Shown here piece by piece: positions 7,768-15,802 of a DNA stretch of 64,000 nt. Every line of letters starts with the position of its first letter. Within the stretch, counting starts at the first letter, position 1. The position numbers and the translations under genes were made by a program. Origin of the DNA: Streptomyces diastatochromogenes (GTDB lineage: Bacteria; Actinomycetota; Actinomycetes; Streptomycetales; Streptomycetaceae). The notes under the pieces were generated by a model. It saw only the letters and a program-made list of their open reading frames with translations, did not search any database and was not told the origin of the DNA. The stretch lies in NCBI RefSeq assembly GCF_002242805.1, contig NZ_MCGQ01000049.1, forward strand, positions 1-64,000, read 5' to 3'.

Positions 7768-8834
7768 ACCCTCCCAGGACCGACGCGCGTCGCCACCACG
7801 ACCCGCAGGTCCGCGGTTTCGCCAGCGACAACTACGCCGGGGCGCATCCGGAGGTGATGGCCGCCCTGGCCCTGGCCAACGGCGGCCACCAGGTGGCGTA
7901 CGGCGAGGACGACTACACCGAGAACCTCCAGCGGATCATCCGCAGCCACTTCGGGGCCGGCGCGGAGGCCTTCCCGGTCTTCAACGGCACCGGCGCGAAC
8001 GTCGTCGCGCTCCAGGCGGTCACCGACCGCTGGGGCGCGGTGATCTGCGCCGAGAGCGCGCACATCAACGTCGACGAGGGCGGCGCCCCCGAGCGTATGG
8101 GCGGCCTGAAGCTGCTCACCGTGCCCACGCCCGACGGCAAGCTCACGCCCGAGCTGATCGACCGGCAGGCGTGGGGCTGGGAGGACGAGCACCGGGCGAT
8201 GCCCCAGGTCGTCTCGATCACCCAGAGCACGGAGCTGGGCACGCTCTACACGCCCGAGGAGATCCGGGCGATCTGCGAGCACGCCCACGCGCACGGCATG
8301 AAGGTGCACCTGGACGGTTCCCGGATAGCCAACGCGGCCGCGTCCCTGAACGTGCCCATGCGGACGTTCACCAACGCGGTCGGCGTCGACATCCTCTCGC
8401 TCGGCGGGACGAAGAACGGCGCCCTGTTCGGCGAGGCGGTCGTGGTCCTCAACCAGGACGCCGTCGGCCGCATGAAGCATCTGCGCAAGATGTCCATGCA
8501 GCTCGCCTCCAAGATGCGCTTTGTGTCGGTGCAGCTGGAGGCGCTGCTCGCCAAGGACCTGTGGCTGCGCAACGCCCGGCACGGCAACGAGATGGCCCAG
8601 CGGCTGGCCGAGGGTGTGCGCGCGGTGCACGGCGTGGAGATCCTCTACCCGGTGCAGGCCAACGGCGTGTTCGCCAAGCTCCCGCACGACGTGAGCGTGC
8701 GCCTGCAGAAGCGGTTCCGGTTCTACTTCTGGGACGAGACAGCCGGTGTCGTGCGCTGGATGTGCTCCTTCGACACCACGGAGGAGGACGTCGACACGTT
8801 CGTGGCGGCGCTCAAGGAGGAGATGGCGCGGTAG
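7764..8834 (+). CDS. Threonine aldolase-family PLP enzyme
   Basis: The 356-aa PLP fold type I protein begins FASDNYAGAHPEVMAALA, the hallmark opening of low-specificity threonine aldolases. It has VHLDGSRIANAAASL with the PLP-pyridine Asp and SLGGTKNGALFGEAVV with the Schiff-base Lys (K217). Family members cleave beta-hydroxy-alpha-amino acids to glycine and an aldehyde. The GTG start overlaps the SDR stop. Together with the SDR this suggests oxidation or removal of a beta-hydroxy amino acid. The real substrate could be other than threonine. Confidence 0.88.
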   Translation: MNPPRTDARRHHDPQVRGFASDNYAGAHPEVMAALALANGGHQVAYGEDDYTENLQRIIRSHFGAGAEAFPVFNGTGANVVALQAVTDRWGAVICAESAHINVDEGGAPERMGGLKLLTVPTPDGKLTPELIDRQAWGWEDEHRAMPQVVSITQSTELGTLYTPEEIRAICEHAHAHGMKVHLDGSRIANAAASLNVPMRTFTNAVGVDILSLGGTKNGALFGEAVVVLNQDAVGRMKHLRKMSMQLASKMRFVSVQLEALLAKDLWLRNARHGNEMAQRLAEGVRAVHGVEILYPVQANGVFAKLPHDVSVRLQKRFRFYFWDETAGVVRWMCSFDTTEEDVDTFVAALKEEMAR

Positions 8835-8845
8835 CCTCCGAACAT

Positions 8846-8904
8846 GCATAGGTATGCGGTCACCTGAAAAGTCATTGACTGTCGGGTGATCGCATTCCTA
8901 TGCT
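8846..8904 (+). promoter_or_regulatory. Promoter with flanking GCAT repeats, probably giving a leaderless mRNA
   Basis: TTGACT (8875-8880) and TATGCT (8899-8904), separated by 18 bp, match a vegetative promoter. Transcription would start about 8911, 2 bp before ATG 8913, so the transcript is likely leaderless. GCATA-GG-TATGC (8846-8857) and GCAT-TCCT-ATGC (8892-8903, overlapping the -10 box) are inverted repeats that could bind the same regulator. Confidence 0.55.
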
Positions 8905-8912
8905 CTGGTGCC

Positions 8913-9506
8913 ATGGGGCTGATCCAGAACACCGCCGACCTGTCCGCTTACCTGGCCGCCGACGAGGTCATCGACCATCACCATCCCGTGGTGCGGGAGA
9001 CGGCCGCCCGACTGGCCGACGGGGTCGCGGACTCGTATGCCTATGCGCAAGCCGCATATGAATTCGTCCGTGACGTCATCCCGCACTCCGCCGACGTCGA
9101 CGACCCGCGTGTCACCTGGCGTGCCTCGGACGTGCTGGAGCAGCGCACGGGCATCTGCTACGCCAAGTCGCACGCCCTGGCGGCCCTGCTGCGGGCCGAG
9201 GACATCCCCACGGCCCTGTGCTATCAACGGCTGCTGCACGACGACGGCAGCGGCCACGCCGTGCACGGCCTGGTCGCCGTACGCTTCCACGGGGCATGGC
9301 ACCGGCAGGACCCGCGCGGCAACAAGCCAGGCGTGGACGCCCAGTTCTCCCTGGAGGGCGAGCGGCTGCCCTGGATCCCCGATCCGGCGTCCAATGAGGT
9401 GGACTATCCAGCCCTGTATGCTGAACCGCACCCGGCCGTCCTCAGTGCGTTGAAAGCGGCCCCGGACCGGTCGGCCCTGTGGAAGACGCTCCCCAGCACT
9501 CTCTGA
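8913..9506 (+). CDS. Transglutaminase-like cysteine protease-fold protein
   Basis: The 197-aa protein has the complete transglutaminase-core triad: Cys82 in RTGICYAKSHALAALLRA, His in GHAVHGLVAVRF (H115 or H118) and Asp133 in HRQDPRGN. Such small cytoplasmic members often act as peptidases, amidases or acyl transferases rather than true cross-linkers. I chose ATG 8913 (MGLIQNTADLSAYLAADEVI) because it fits a leaderless promoter ending just upstream. The B3/B4-domain gene follows after 10 bp. Confidence 0.82.
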   Translation: MGLIQNTADLSAYLAADEVIDHHHPVVRETAARLADGVADSYAYAQAAYEFVRDVIPHSADVDDPRVTWRASDVLEQRTGICYAKSHALAALLRAEDIPTALCYQRLLHDDGSGHAVHGLVAVRFHGAWHRQDPRGNKPGVDAQFSLEGERLPWIPDPASNEVDYPALYAEPHPAVLSALKAAPDRSALWKTLPSTL

Positions 9507-9516
9507 GGCGAGGCAG

Positions 9517-10227
9517 ATGACGCTCACTCTCACCGTGTCCGACGAGGTCCGCGCCCTCGCGCCCGGCTTCACCCACGTCGTGATCGAGGCGTACGACCTC
9601 GTCAACGGGCCCAGCACCGAAGCGAGTTCGGCGCTGCTGGACGACGCGGCCCGTCGGCTGGCCGCCCGCCTGGAGGGACGAGCGCCGCACGAGGACCCGC
9701 ACATGGTCGCCTGGCGCGAGATGTACACCGCCTTCGGCTCCAAGCCGTCGCGCACCCGCAACTCGGCCGAAGCGCTGGCCAAGCGGGCCCTCGCCGACGG
9801 CGGCCTGCCCCGGATCAACCTGCTCGTGGACCTCTACAACGCCATCAGCGTCGCCCACCTGATCCCGGTCGGCGGCGAGGACATCGACCGCATCCAGGGC
9901 GGGATGCGGCTTGTGCGCGCCACGGGCGAGGAGGACTTCGTCACGGTCGCGGGCGGCGAGGAGGTCGTCGAACACCCCGACGCGGGCGAGGTCGTGTGGC
10001 GCGACGAGGCCGGCGTGACCTGCCGTCGCTGGAACTGGCGCCAGGGCCCGCGCACCCGCCTCACCGAGGAGACGGTCACCGGCGTCTTCCTGCTGGAGAC
10101 CCTCGCCCCGATGCCGGTCCCGGAGGCGGAGGCGGCGGGTACCGAACTCGCCGAGCTGCTGGAGAAGTTCAGCCCCGGCGCCCGTATCGAGGTGCACGCT
10201 CCGGCCACGGCCGGGGCCTCCGCCTGA
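9517..10227 (+). CDS. B3/B4 domain-containing protein (PheT-like editing domain)
   Basis: The 236-aa protein resembles the B3/B4 module of phenylalanyl-tRNA synthetase beta. It has MYTAFGSKPSRTRNSAEALAK, then INLLVDLYNAISVAHLIPVG, and VVWRDEAGVTCRRWNWRQG further on. Free-standing B3/B4 proteins are proposed to edit mischarged tRNA or act on free aminoacyl compounds, mostly without direct proof. It is 10 bp behind the transglutaminase-like gene, probably in the same operon, and converges on the acyltransferase gene. Confidence 0.85.
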   Translation: MTLTLTVSDEVRALAPGFTHVVIEAYDLVNGPSTEASSALLDDAARRLAARLEGRAPHEDPHMVAWREMYTAFGSKPSRTRNSAEALAKRALADGGLPRINLLVDLYNAISVAHLIPVGGEDIDRIQGGMRLVRATGEEDFVTVAGGEEVVEHPDAGEVVWRDEAGVTCRRWNWRQGPRTRLTEETVTGVFLLETLAPMPVPEAEAAGTELAELLEKFSPGARIEVHAPATAGASA

Positions 10228-10266
10228 CCGACGCGGAGTCGAAGCGGGCGGCGGCCGGTGCGGGCG

Positions 10267-10995
10267 TCAGCGCGCCTCGGCCGCCCGCAGCTGCTCGACC
10301 GTGGGTGCCGTACCTCCGAGGTGGGCCGGAAGCCACCAGGAGTCCTCCGTGCCCTTCGGGCGGGCGGGGTAGGCGCGCTGAGCGACGTCCAGCATGTCCT
10401 GGACGCGCTCGCGCAGGCGGCGGGTGATGGCGCCCGCGTACTGGTCGCGCGGGGCCTCGACCGGCTCGCCGACCCGGATGGTGATCGGGGTGTGGCTGCG
10501 CCGGAAGTTGCGCGGGTGCCCCTTGGTCCACAGCCGCTGCGTGCCCCACACCGCCATCGGGACGAGCGGGACGCCCGCTTCCTGGGCGAGGCGGGCCGCG
10601 CCCGACTTGAAGCTCTTCAGGGTGAAGGACTGCGAGATCGTGGCCTCCGGGAACACCCCGATGACCTCACCGGACTTCAGCGAGTCCAGCGCGTGCGCGA
10701 AGGCCGCCTCGCCCTGCTTGCGGTCCACCGGGATGTGCTTCATCCCGCGCATCAGCGGCCCGGACACCTTGTGCCGGAAGACGGACTCCTTCGCCATGAA
10801 GCGCACCAGACGCTTCTGCGGCAGGGCCGCCAGGCCGTTGAAGATGAAGTCCAGGTAGCTGATGTGATTGCTCACCAGGACGGCACCGCCCGAGCGCGGG
10901 ATGTTCTCCGACCCCTCGCAGTCGATCTTCAGGTCCCAGGCCTTGAACAGCGTCTTGGCGAGACCGACGACGGGACGGTAGACCAGCTCTGCCAT
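10267..10995 (-). CDS. 1-acyl-sn-glycerol-3-phosphate acyltransferase (PlsC family)
   Basis: The 242-aa protein shows the glycerolipid acyltransferase motifs: NHISYLD (catalytic His and Asp), FMAKESVFRHKVSGPLMRGM (motif II region), FPEATIS in place of the classical FPEGTRS, and VPLVPMAVWGTQRLW (motif IV). It would transfer an acyl chain to lysophosphatidate or a related acceptor at the membrane face. A short hydrophobic stretch rather than a clear transmembrane helix is seen. The ATI variant of motif III is common in actinobacterial paralogs, so the exact acceptor is open. Confidence 0.88.
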   Translation of the reverse strand: MAELVYRPVVGLAKTLFKAWDLKIDCEGSENIPRSGGAVLVSNHISYLDFIFNGLAALPQKRLVRFMAKESVFRHKVSGPLMRGMKHIPVDRKQGEAAFAHALDSLKSGEVIGVFPEATISQSFTLKSFKSGAARLAQEAGVPLVPMAVWGTQRLWTKGHPRNFRRSHTPITIRVGEPVEAPRDQYAGAITRRLRERVQDMLDVAQRAYPARPKGTEDSWWLPAHLGGTAPTVEQLRAAEAR

Positions 10996-11185
10996 GGGCG
11001 GGGTGGGCCCTTTCTGCTCTGCTCGGGAAAGGGGGGGGCTCCCGGCGGGAAAGTTACGCAGCCGTAGGTTTACGGCGTCTCGCAGATCGTGCCCGAAGAA
11101 CGGACGGGTAGCCAGTCCTGGTGCCCCGCGGCGGCGAGATCCTCGTCACGTCGGCCTAGTCCCTACCTCGGTCTTTAAGCCCCCT

Positions 11186-11602
11186 TTACTCCGTACGTAC
11201 CGTGACCCTCTTCAGGAGCAGGAACATCTCGCACCCCAGGCAGTACCCGAACGCCGCGTTGAGGAAGGCGGCGGCGAGTGCGGCCCCGGTCGCCGCGAGC
11301 CCCAGCCAGGCCGGACCCAGCGTGAACCCGACGAGTCCGAGCCCGGCGAACAACAGGCCCACGGACTGCGCGAACCGCGGCGGTTCCGGCGCCTCGAACT
11401 CCGTCGGCGGTCCGAGCCGCGGCAGCACCAGCGTCCGGAACAGCCGGCCGTACGGCGACCGGCTCACCCCGCCCGCCGCGCCGAGCGCGAACGCCAGCGT
11501 CTGCCAGCCCAGTACCCAGGCGCTCTGCGTGATCAGCGCCAGCGCCAGTACGACGGTCGTCACGGCCGCCGCGAAGCGGGGCCCCCTCGCATCGATCTCC
11601 AT
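11186..11602 (-). CDS. DUF4395 integral membrane protein
   Basis: The 138-aa protein has about four hydrophobic segments (residues 12-30, 33-46, 80-97, 100-118). A C-L-G-C pair (FGYCLGCEMFLLL) lies at the end of the last segment. This C-x2-C is typical of DUF4395 proteins, which often accompany thioredoxin-like or rhodanese genes. Here it is divergent from a membrane-anchored thioredoxin-like gene 75 bp away, which supports a role in membrane thiol-disulfide exchange. The function itself is not established. Confidence 0.85.
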   Translation of the reverse strand: MEIDARGPRFAAAVTTVVLALALITQSAWVLGWQTLAFALGAAGGVSRSPYGRLFRTLVLPRLGPPTEFEAPEPPRFAQSVGLLFAGLGLVGFTLGPAWLGLAATGAALAAAFLNAAFGYCLGCEMFLLLKRVTVRTE

Positions 11603-11612
11603 GAATCAAGCA

Positions 11613-11625
11613 TTCCGCAACGGAA
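11613..11625. promoter_or_regulatory. Inverted repeat TTCCG-CAA-CGGAA in the DUF4395/thioredoxin divergent region
   Basis: A perfect 5-3-5 inverted repeat sits 10 bp upstream of the DUF4395 start and about 50-65 bp upstream of the thioredoxin-like start. It is well placed to control both genes. The regulator is unknown. Confidence 0.4.
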
Positions 11626-11677
11626 ACTCCATGGGGAGGCGGGAATCTTTGCAGTCTCATGAATGCTGGTGCAGAAG

Positions 11678-12091
11678 ATGACCGGACTGATGGTGTGCGT
11701 GGCGGTGCTCGCCGTGGCGAGCGCCTACGGAGTGCTGCACAAGCGGCGGAGCGGGAGAGTGCGGGTGCGCGGGCGGGACGACGGCAGGCGGCTCGGAGCG
11801 GCCGAGCTGGGCGGCGAACTCGGTGAGCGGGCCACGCTCGTACAGTTCTCCAGTGCCTTCTGTGCACCCTGCCGGGCCACCCGGCGCGTCCTCGGCGAGG
11901 TCGCCGGACTGGTCCCCGGCGTCACCCACGTCGAGATCGACGCCGAGGCCCATCTGGACCTCGTACGCGAGCTGGAGATCCTCAAGACGCCCACCGTGCT
12001 GGTCCTGGACGCGGACGGCCGGGTGGTGCGGCGCGCCACCGGACAGCCGCGCAAGGCCGACGTGATCGCCGCCCTGGGGGAAGCGGTGTGA
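11678..12091 (+). CDS. Membrane-anchored thioredoxin-like protein
   Basis: About 137 aa: a single N-terminal transmembrane anchor (MTGLMVCVAVLAVASAYGVL) followed by a basic linker and a thioredoxin fold. The active site is FCAPCRATRR (C-x2-C) and the cis-Pro loop is ILKTPTVLVLDADG. The start could also be ATG 11663, five codons upstream; 11678 gives a cleaner N-terminal anchor. The thioredoxin domain may face either side of the membrane; the basic linker after the helix suggests the cytoplasm by the positive-inside rule. It probably partners the divergent DUF4395 protein in disulfide exchange. Confidence 0.82.
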   Translation: MTGLMVCVAVLAVASAYGVLHKRRSGRVRVRGRDDGRRLGAAELGGELGERATLVQFSSAFCAPCRATRRVLGEVAGLVPGVTHVEIDAEAHLDLVRELEILKTPTVLVLDADGRVVRRATGQPRKADVIAALGEAV

Positions 12092-12174
12092 GGCCGCTCG
12101 GGCGCACGGTGAGGCATCTCCCAGATCCCGAAACGAACTTGACTGCGCACGCCACCTATCGTCAGCCTGACCCT

Positions 12175-12255
12175 ATGCCGACCGAACTCCTTCTCTTCGG
12201 GCGGGTCCACGTCGACCTGGTCCGCACGTCGAGCGCGTGTTGTCCGCGCTGTTGA
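12175..12255 (+). CDS. Cys-rich putative leader peptide upstream of flavin reductase
   Basis: A 26-codon ORF starting MPTELLLFGRVHVDLVR and ending TSSACCPRC before TGA. The core R-V-H-V-D-L-V-R-x-S-S-A matches the pattern of actinobacterial attenuation leader peptides found upstream of sulfur, cysteine and flavin genes. Three of the last five codons are Cys (TGT, TGT, then TGT), so translation would stall when charged tRNA-Cys is scarce. It ends 49 bp before the flavin reductase start. I infer Cys-responsive cis regulation in analogy to polycysteine leaders known in mycobacteria. Confidence 0.75.
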   Translation: MPTELLLFGRVHVDLVRTSSACCPRC

Positions 12256-12304
12256 CCGAAACAGCACCGGCCCCGCTCGTCACCCCTCGCAGAAGGACAA
12301 CTCC

Positions 12305-12814
12305 ATGACGGCCTCGCCCGATCTCGGCGCTTTCCAGCTCGCCTCGCCCGACCTGCTGCGCTCCACCTTCCGCCGGCACGCCGCCGGTGTCGCGGTGATC
12401 ACCGCGCGCGGCGCCTCGGGCCCGGTCGGCTTCACCGCCACCTCTCTCACCTCCGTGTCCGCCGAACCCCCGCTGGTCTCCTTCGGCATCGGTACGGGCG
12501 CCTCCAGCTGGCCCGCCGTCGCCGAGAGGGAGCACATCGGCATCCACATACTCGGCGAGCACCAGAGCGACCTGGCCGCCACCTTCGCCCGCAGCGGCGC
12601 CGACCGTTTCGGCGCGCCCACGGCCTGGCGGGAGGGCCCGAACGGCGTACCCGTCCTGGACGACGTACTGGCGTGGCTCGTCTGCCGGATCGTCGGCCGC
12701 GTCCCGGCCGGTGACCACCGCATCGTGCTCGCCGAGGTGGTCCTCGGCGACTCCGCGGGCGCCGGGCGTCCCCTTCTCTACCACCAGGGCCGCTTCAACG
12801 GCCTGCGGGATTGA
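12305..12814 (+). CDS. Flavin reductase-family protein (FMN-binding split barrel)
   Basis: The 169-aa protein has the flavin reductase pattern FRRHAAGVAVITARG, then PVGFTATSLTSVSAEPPLVSF (flavin phosphate contacts), HIGIHILGEHQSDLAATFA, and a terminal GRPLLYHQGRFNGL. It would supply reduced FMN/FAD to a partner monooxygenase or reduce another flavin-dependent substrate. Partner enzymes are not adjacent. The Cys-rich leader peptide upstream hints at a sulfur-metabolism role, such as reduced flavin for sulfonate desulfonation. AGAAGGAC upstream of ATG 12305 is the RBS. Confidence 0.87.
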   Translation: MTASPDLGAFQLASPDLLRSTFRRHAAGVAVITARGASGPVGFTATSLTSVSAEPPLVSFGIGTGASSWPAVAEREHIGIHILGEHQSDLAATFARSGADRFGAPTAWREGPNGVPVLDDVLAWLVCRIVGRVPAGDHRIVLAEVVLGDSAGAGRPLLYHQGRFNGLRD

Positions 12815-12879
12815 TCACGCCCCTCCCGCCCTGCGAAGCCGTCGAGTTCCGGTTACGCTGCGTTGCGAAGGTCACAGTT

Positions 12880-12895
12880 CAAAGCGCTTGCTTAG
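12880..12895. promoter_or_regulatory. Candidate operator upstream of etfB
   Basis: CAAAGCGCTTGCTTAG contains the 8-bp palindrome AAGCGCTT (12882-12889) and one extended half-site CTTGCTTAG. AAGCGCTTG-type sites resemble those of TetR regulators that control acyl-CoA and sterol catabolism in actinobacteria, including KstR2-like motifs. It lies 138 bp upstream of the etfB start. The left half-site is imperfect, so binding is uncertain. Confidence 0.4.
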
Positions 12896-13032
12896 CGGGC
12901 AGGAACTGGGTGTACTGACGAGTAATATTTCGGTCGGAGCGCGCGGACGCCCCGACCGGGATCGGCCGCTTGAGGCGCCTATGCTGCCTGCAAGAGGCAG
13001 CCCGGAAATGACGATGCAGTAGGAGAGCCGGC

Positions 13033-13821
13033 GTGAGCTTGAGGATCGTTGTCACTGTGAAGTACGTGCCCGACGCCACTGGCGACCGGCACTTCGCCGA
13101 TGACCTGACCGTCGACCGCGACGACGTGGACGGTCTGCTCTCCGAGCTCGACGAGTACGCGGTCGAGCAGGCGCTGCAGATCTCCGAGAACTCGGACGAC
13201 GACGTCGAGGTCACCGTTCTCACGGTCGGCCCGGAGGACGCCAAGGACGCGCTGCGCAAGGCGCTGTCGATGGGCGCCGACAAGGCCATCCACGTCGAGG
13301 ACGACGACCTGCACGGCACCGACGCCATCGGCACCTCCCTGGTGCTGGCCAAGGCGATCGAGAAGGCCGGCTTCGACCTGGTCGTCTCCGGCATGGCGTC
13401 CACCGACGGCACCGGCGGTATCGTCCCGGCCCTGGTGGCCGAGCGGCTGGGCGTCCCGCAGGTCACCCTGCTCTCCGAGGTCTCGGTCGAGGACGGCACG
13501 GTCAAGGGCCGCCGTGACGGCGACGCCGCCAGCGAGCAGCTGGAGGCCTCCCTCCCGGCCGTCGTCTCCGTCACCGACCAGTCGGGCGAGGCGCGTTACC
13601 CGTCCTTCAAGGGCATCATGGCGGCCAAGAAGAAGCCGGTGGAGTCCTGGGACCTGTCCGACCTCGACATCGACGCCGAGGAGGTCGGTCTCGACGGCGC
13701 GTACACCAAGGTCGAGGCCGTGGCCGAGCGTCCGGCCCGCACGGCCGGCACCATCGTCAAGGACGAGGGCGAGGGCGGCAAGCAGCTCGCTGAGTTCCTC
13801 GCGAGCCAGAAGTTCATCTAA
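13033..13821 (+). CDS. etfB: Electron transfer flavoprotein, beta subunit
   Basis: The 262-aa ETF-beta has the opening LRIVVTVKYVPDATGDRHF, the AMP-binding region DLVVSGMASTDGTGGIVPAL and the signature YPSFKGIMAAKKKPVE. It pairs with EtfA to carry electrons from acyl-CoA and other flavin dehydrogenases to an ETF:quinone oxidoreductase. GTG 13033 is preceded by AGGAGAG. The etfA gene follows after 52 bp, the usual order. No dehydrogenase gene is next to it in this window. Confidence 0.96.
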   Translation: MSLRIVVTVKYVPDATGDRHFADDLTVDRDDVDGLLSELDEYAVEQALQISENSDDDVEVTVLTVGPEDAKDALRKALSMGADKAIHVEDDDLHGTDAIGTSLVLAKAIEKAGFDLVVSGMASTDGTGGIVPALVAERLGVPQVTLLSEVSVEDGTVKGRRDGDAASEQLEASLPAVVSVTDQSGEARYPSFKGIMAAKKKPVESWDLSDLDIDAEEVGLDGAYTKVEAVAERPARTAGTIVKDEGEGGKQLAEFLASQKFI

Positions 13822-13873
13822 GGCTCGCACCCGCTGACCGCCCCTCAACTTCGTTACGCAGGAGAGCAATCCC

Positions 13874-14836
13874 ATGGCTGAAGTCCTCGTCTACGTCGAC
13901 CACGTGGACGGTGCCGTCCGCAAGCCCACCCTGGAGCTGCTGACCCTGGCCCGCCGCATCGGCGAGCCCGTCGCCGTCGCGCTGGGCAACGGCGCCGCCG
14001 ACACCGCCGCCGCGCTCGCCGAGCACGGCGCGGTGAAGGTCCTCACCCACGAGGCCGCCGAGTACGCCGACTACCTGGTCGTCCCGAAGGTGGACGCCCT
14101 GCAGGCCGCCTACGAGGCCGTCTCCCCGGCCGCCGTGCTGGTCCCGTCCTCCGCCGAGGGCAAGGAGATCGCCGCCCGCCTGGCGCTGCGCATCGGCTCC
14201 GGCATCGTCACCGACGCCGTCGACCTCGAGGCCGGCGACGAGGGCCCGGTGGCCACCCAGTCGGTGTTCGCCGCGTCCTTCACCACCAAGTCCCGCGTCA
14301 TCAAGGGCACCCCGGTCATCACGGTCAAGCCGAACTCGGCCGCCGTCGAGGCCGCCCCGGCCGCCGGTGCGGTCGAGGCCCTGGCCGTGTCCTTCTCGGA
14401 CCAGGCCACCGGCACCAAGGTCACCGCCCGCACGCCGCGTGAGTCGACGGGCCGCCCGGAGCTGACCGAGGCCGCGATCGTGGTCTCCGGTGGCCGCGGT
14501 GTCAACGGCGCGGAGAACTTCTCGATCATCGAGGCCCTCGCCGACCAGCTCGGTGCGGCCGTCGGTGCCTCGCGTGCCGCGGTGGACGCCGGCTGGTACC
14601 CGCACACCAACCAGGTCGGCCAGACCGGTAAGTCGGTCTCCCCGCAGCTGTACATCGCCAACGGCATCTCCGGCGCCATCCAGCACCGTGCCGGTATGCA
14701 GACCTCGAAGACGATCGTGGCCGTCAACAAGGACCCCGAGGCCCCGATCTTCGACCTGGTCGACTACGGCGTCGTCGGCGACCTCTTCGACGTCGTCCCG
14801 CAGCTCACCGAGGAGATCAAGACCCGCAAGGGCTGA
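13874..14836 (+). CDS. etfA: Electron transfer flavoprotein, alpha subunit
   Basis: The 320-aa ETF-alpha has an N-terminal ETF domain (VLVYVDHVDGAVRKPTLELL) and a C-terminal FAD-binding domain. The latter shows VVSGGRGVNGAENFSIIEAL, YIANGISGAIQHRAGMQTSK and the ETF-alpha signature NKDPEAPIFDLVDYGVVGDL. It binds the FAD shared with EtfB. RBS GCAGGAGAGC precedes ATG 13874. A strong stem-loop immediately downstream ends the two-gene operon. Confidence 0.96.
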   Translation: MAEVLVYVDHVDGAVRKPTLELLTLARRIGEPVAVALGNGAADTAAALAEHGAVKVLTHEAAEYADYLVVPKVDALQAAYEAVSPAAVLVPSSAEGKEIAARLALRIGSGIVTDAVDLEAGDEGPVATQSVFAASFTTKSRVIKGTPVITVKPNSAAVEAAPAAGAVEALAVSFSDQATGTKVTARTPRESTGRPELTEAAIVVSGGRGVNGAENFSIIEALADQLGAAVGASRAAVDAGWYPHTNQVGQTGKSVSPQLYIANGISGAIQHRAGMQTSKTIVAVNKDPEAPIFDLVDYGVVGDLFDVVPQLTEEIKTRKG

Positions 14837-14853
14837 TCGCCGCCAGGCTGTAC

Positions 14854-14890
14854 GAGGCCCCCGTGACCGCGCGCCGGTCACGGGGGCCTC
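14854..14890. terminator. Bidirectional terminator between etfA and the endonuclease-like gene
   Basis: Perfect 15-bp stem: GAGGCCCCCGTGACC (14854-14868), 7-nt loop, and its complement at 14876-14890. It starts 18 bp after the etfA stop and ends 3 bp before the stop of the convergent gene. It lacks a T-run, as is usual in Streptomyces. Confidence 0.85.
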
Positions 14891-14893
14891 TGC

Positions 14894-15802
14894 TCATCCC
14901 AGGGTGACCCAGGCCTGCACGGGCAGGTGGTCGCTCGGGAACTGGCCGTCGCTGGAGAAGGTGTCGATCGCCGCCCGCCGGGTCGTGACCCCCGGCGTGG
15001 CCAGGATCCAGTCGATGCGGTCGCCGTTCGGGACGAGCGGCTTGTAGCCGTGGAACGTGCCGTACGGCGCGCCGCGCTCGGCGGCGGTGTCCCACGTGTC
15101 GACGAGACCGGCGCCGAGCATCGTGTCGTAGACCCGGTTCCTGTGCGCGGCGACGTTGAAGTCGCCGGTCACCACGACCGGCAGCGAACGGTCGAGGCCG
15201 GCGATCCGCTGGGCCATGAGGACGGCACTGTGCTCGCGCGCGGACTGCCTCGCGTGATCGAAGTGGGTGTTCAGGACGTAGAACTCCCGTCCGCCGTCGT
15301 CCAGGTCGCGGAAGCGCACCCAGGTGACGACGCGGGGGAACGCGGCTCGCCAGGTGTTCGAGCCGATCACTTCCGGGGTGCCGGAGAGCCAGAAGGTGTG
15401 GTGCTCGGCCGGGGACAGGCGGCGGGCGTCGTAGAAGATCGCCGAGAACTCGCCGCGGCTGCCGCCCTGGCGGCCGGTCCCGATCCAGTCGTAGCGCGGT
15501 CCGAGGTCGGAGTCGATGTCGCGCAGCTGCTGGTAGAGGCCTTCCTGGGTGCCCATGACATGAGGGTGTGCGCGGTGCAGCAGTGCGCGCATCACCGGTC
15601 TGCGGACGGCCCAGCTGTTGGGCTCGGCACTGCTCGCGAAACGCAGGTTGAAGGACATGACCCCCAGCGGGCGGGCCCGGTGTTCCTCGGCCGAGGCGGA
15701 CGGGGCGGGCAGTGCTGTACTGGACAGGGGAGCGGTGACGGCGGCTGCGGCCAGTGCGGCCTTGAGGACCGGGCGGCGCGTGACTCGGCTGCGGTTCGGC
15801 AC
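14894..15802 (-). CDS. Secreted endonuclease/exonuclease/phosphatase-family protein
   Basis: The 302-aa precursor starts at GTG 15802, 5 bp after AAGGAG. The N-terminus carries a twin-arginine type signal (VTRRPVLKAALAAAAVTAP) with likely cleavage near SASA. The mature part is an EEP-fold phosphodiesterase: GVMSFNLRFA, HVMGTQEGLYQQLRDID (metal-binding Glu), FYVLNTHFDH (catalytic His), VVVTGDFNVAAH (Asp-x-Asn) and a terminal FPSDHLPVQA (Asp-His). It could act on phosphodiesters in sugar-phosphates, lipids or DNA outside the cell. Confidence 0.88.
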   Translation of the reverse strand: MPNRSRVTRRPVLKAALAAAAVTAPLSSTALPAPSASAEEHRARPLGVMSFNLRFASSAEPNSWAVRRPVMRALLHRAHPHVMGTQEGLYQQLRDIDSDLGPRYDWIGTGRQGGSRGEFSAIFYDARRLSPAEHHTFWLSGTPEVIGSNTWRAAFPRVVTWVRFRDLDDGGREFYVLNTHFDHARQSAREHSAVLMAQRIAGLDRSLPVVVTGDFNVAAHRNRVYDTMLGAGLVDTWDTAAERGAPYGTFHGYKPLVPNGDRIDWILATPGVTTRRAAIDTFSSDGQFPSDHLPVQAWVTLG

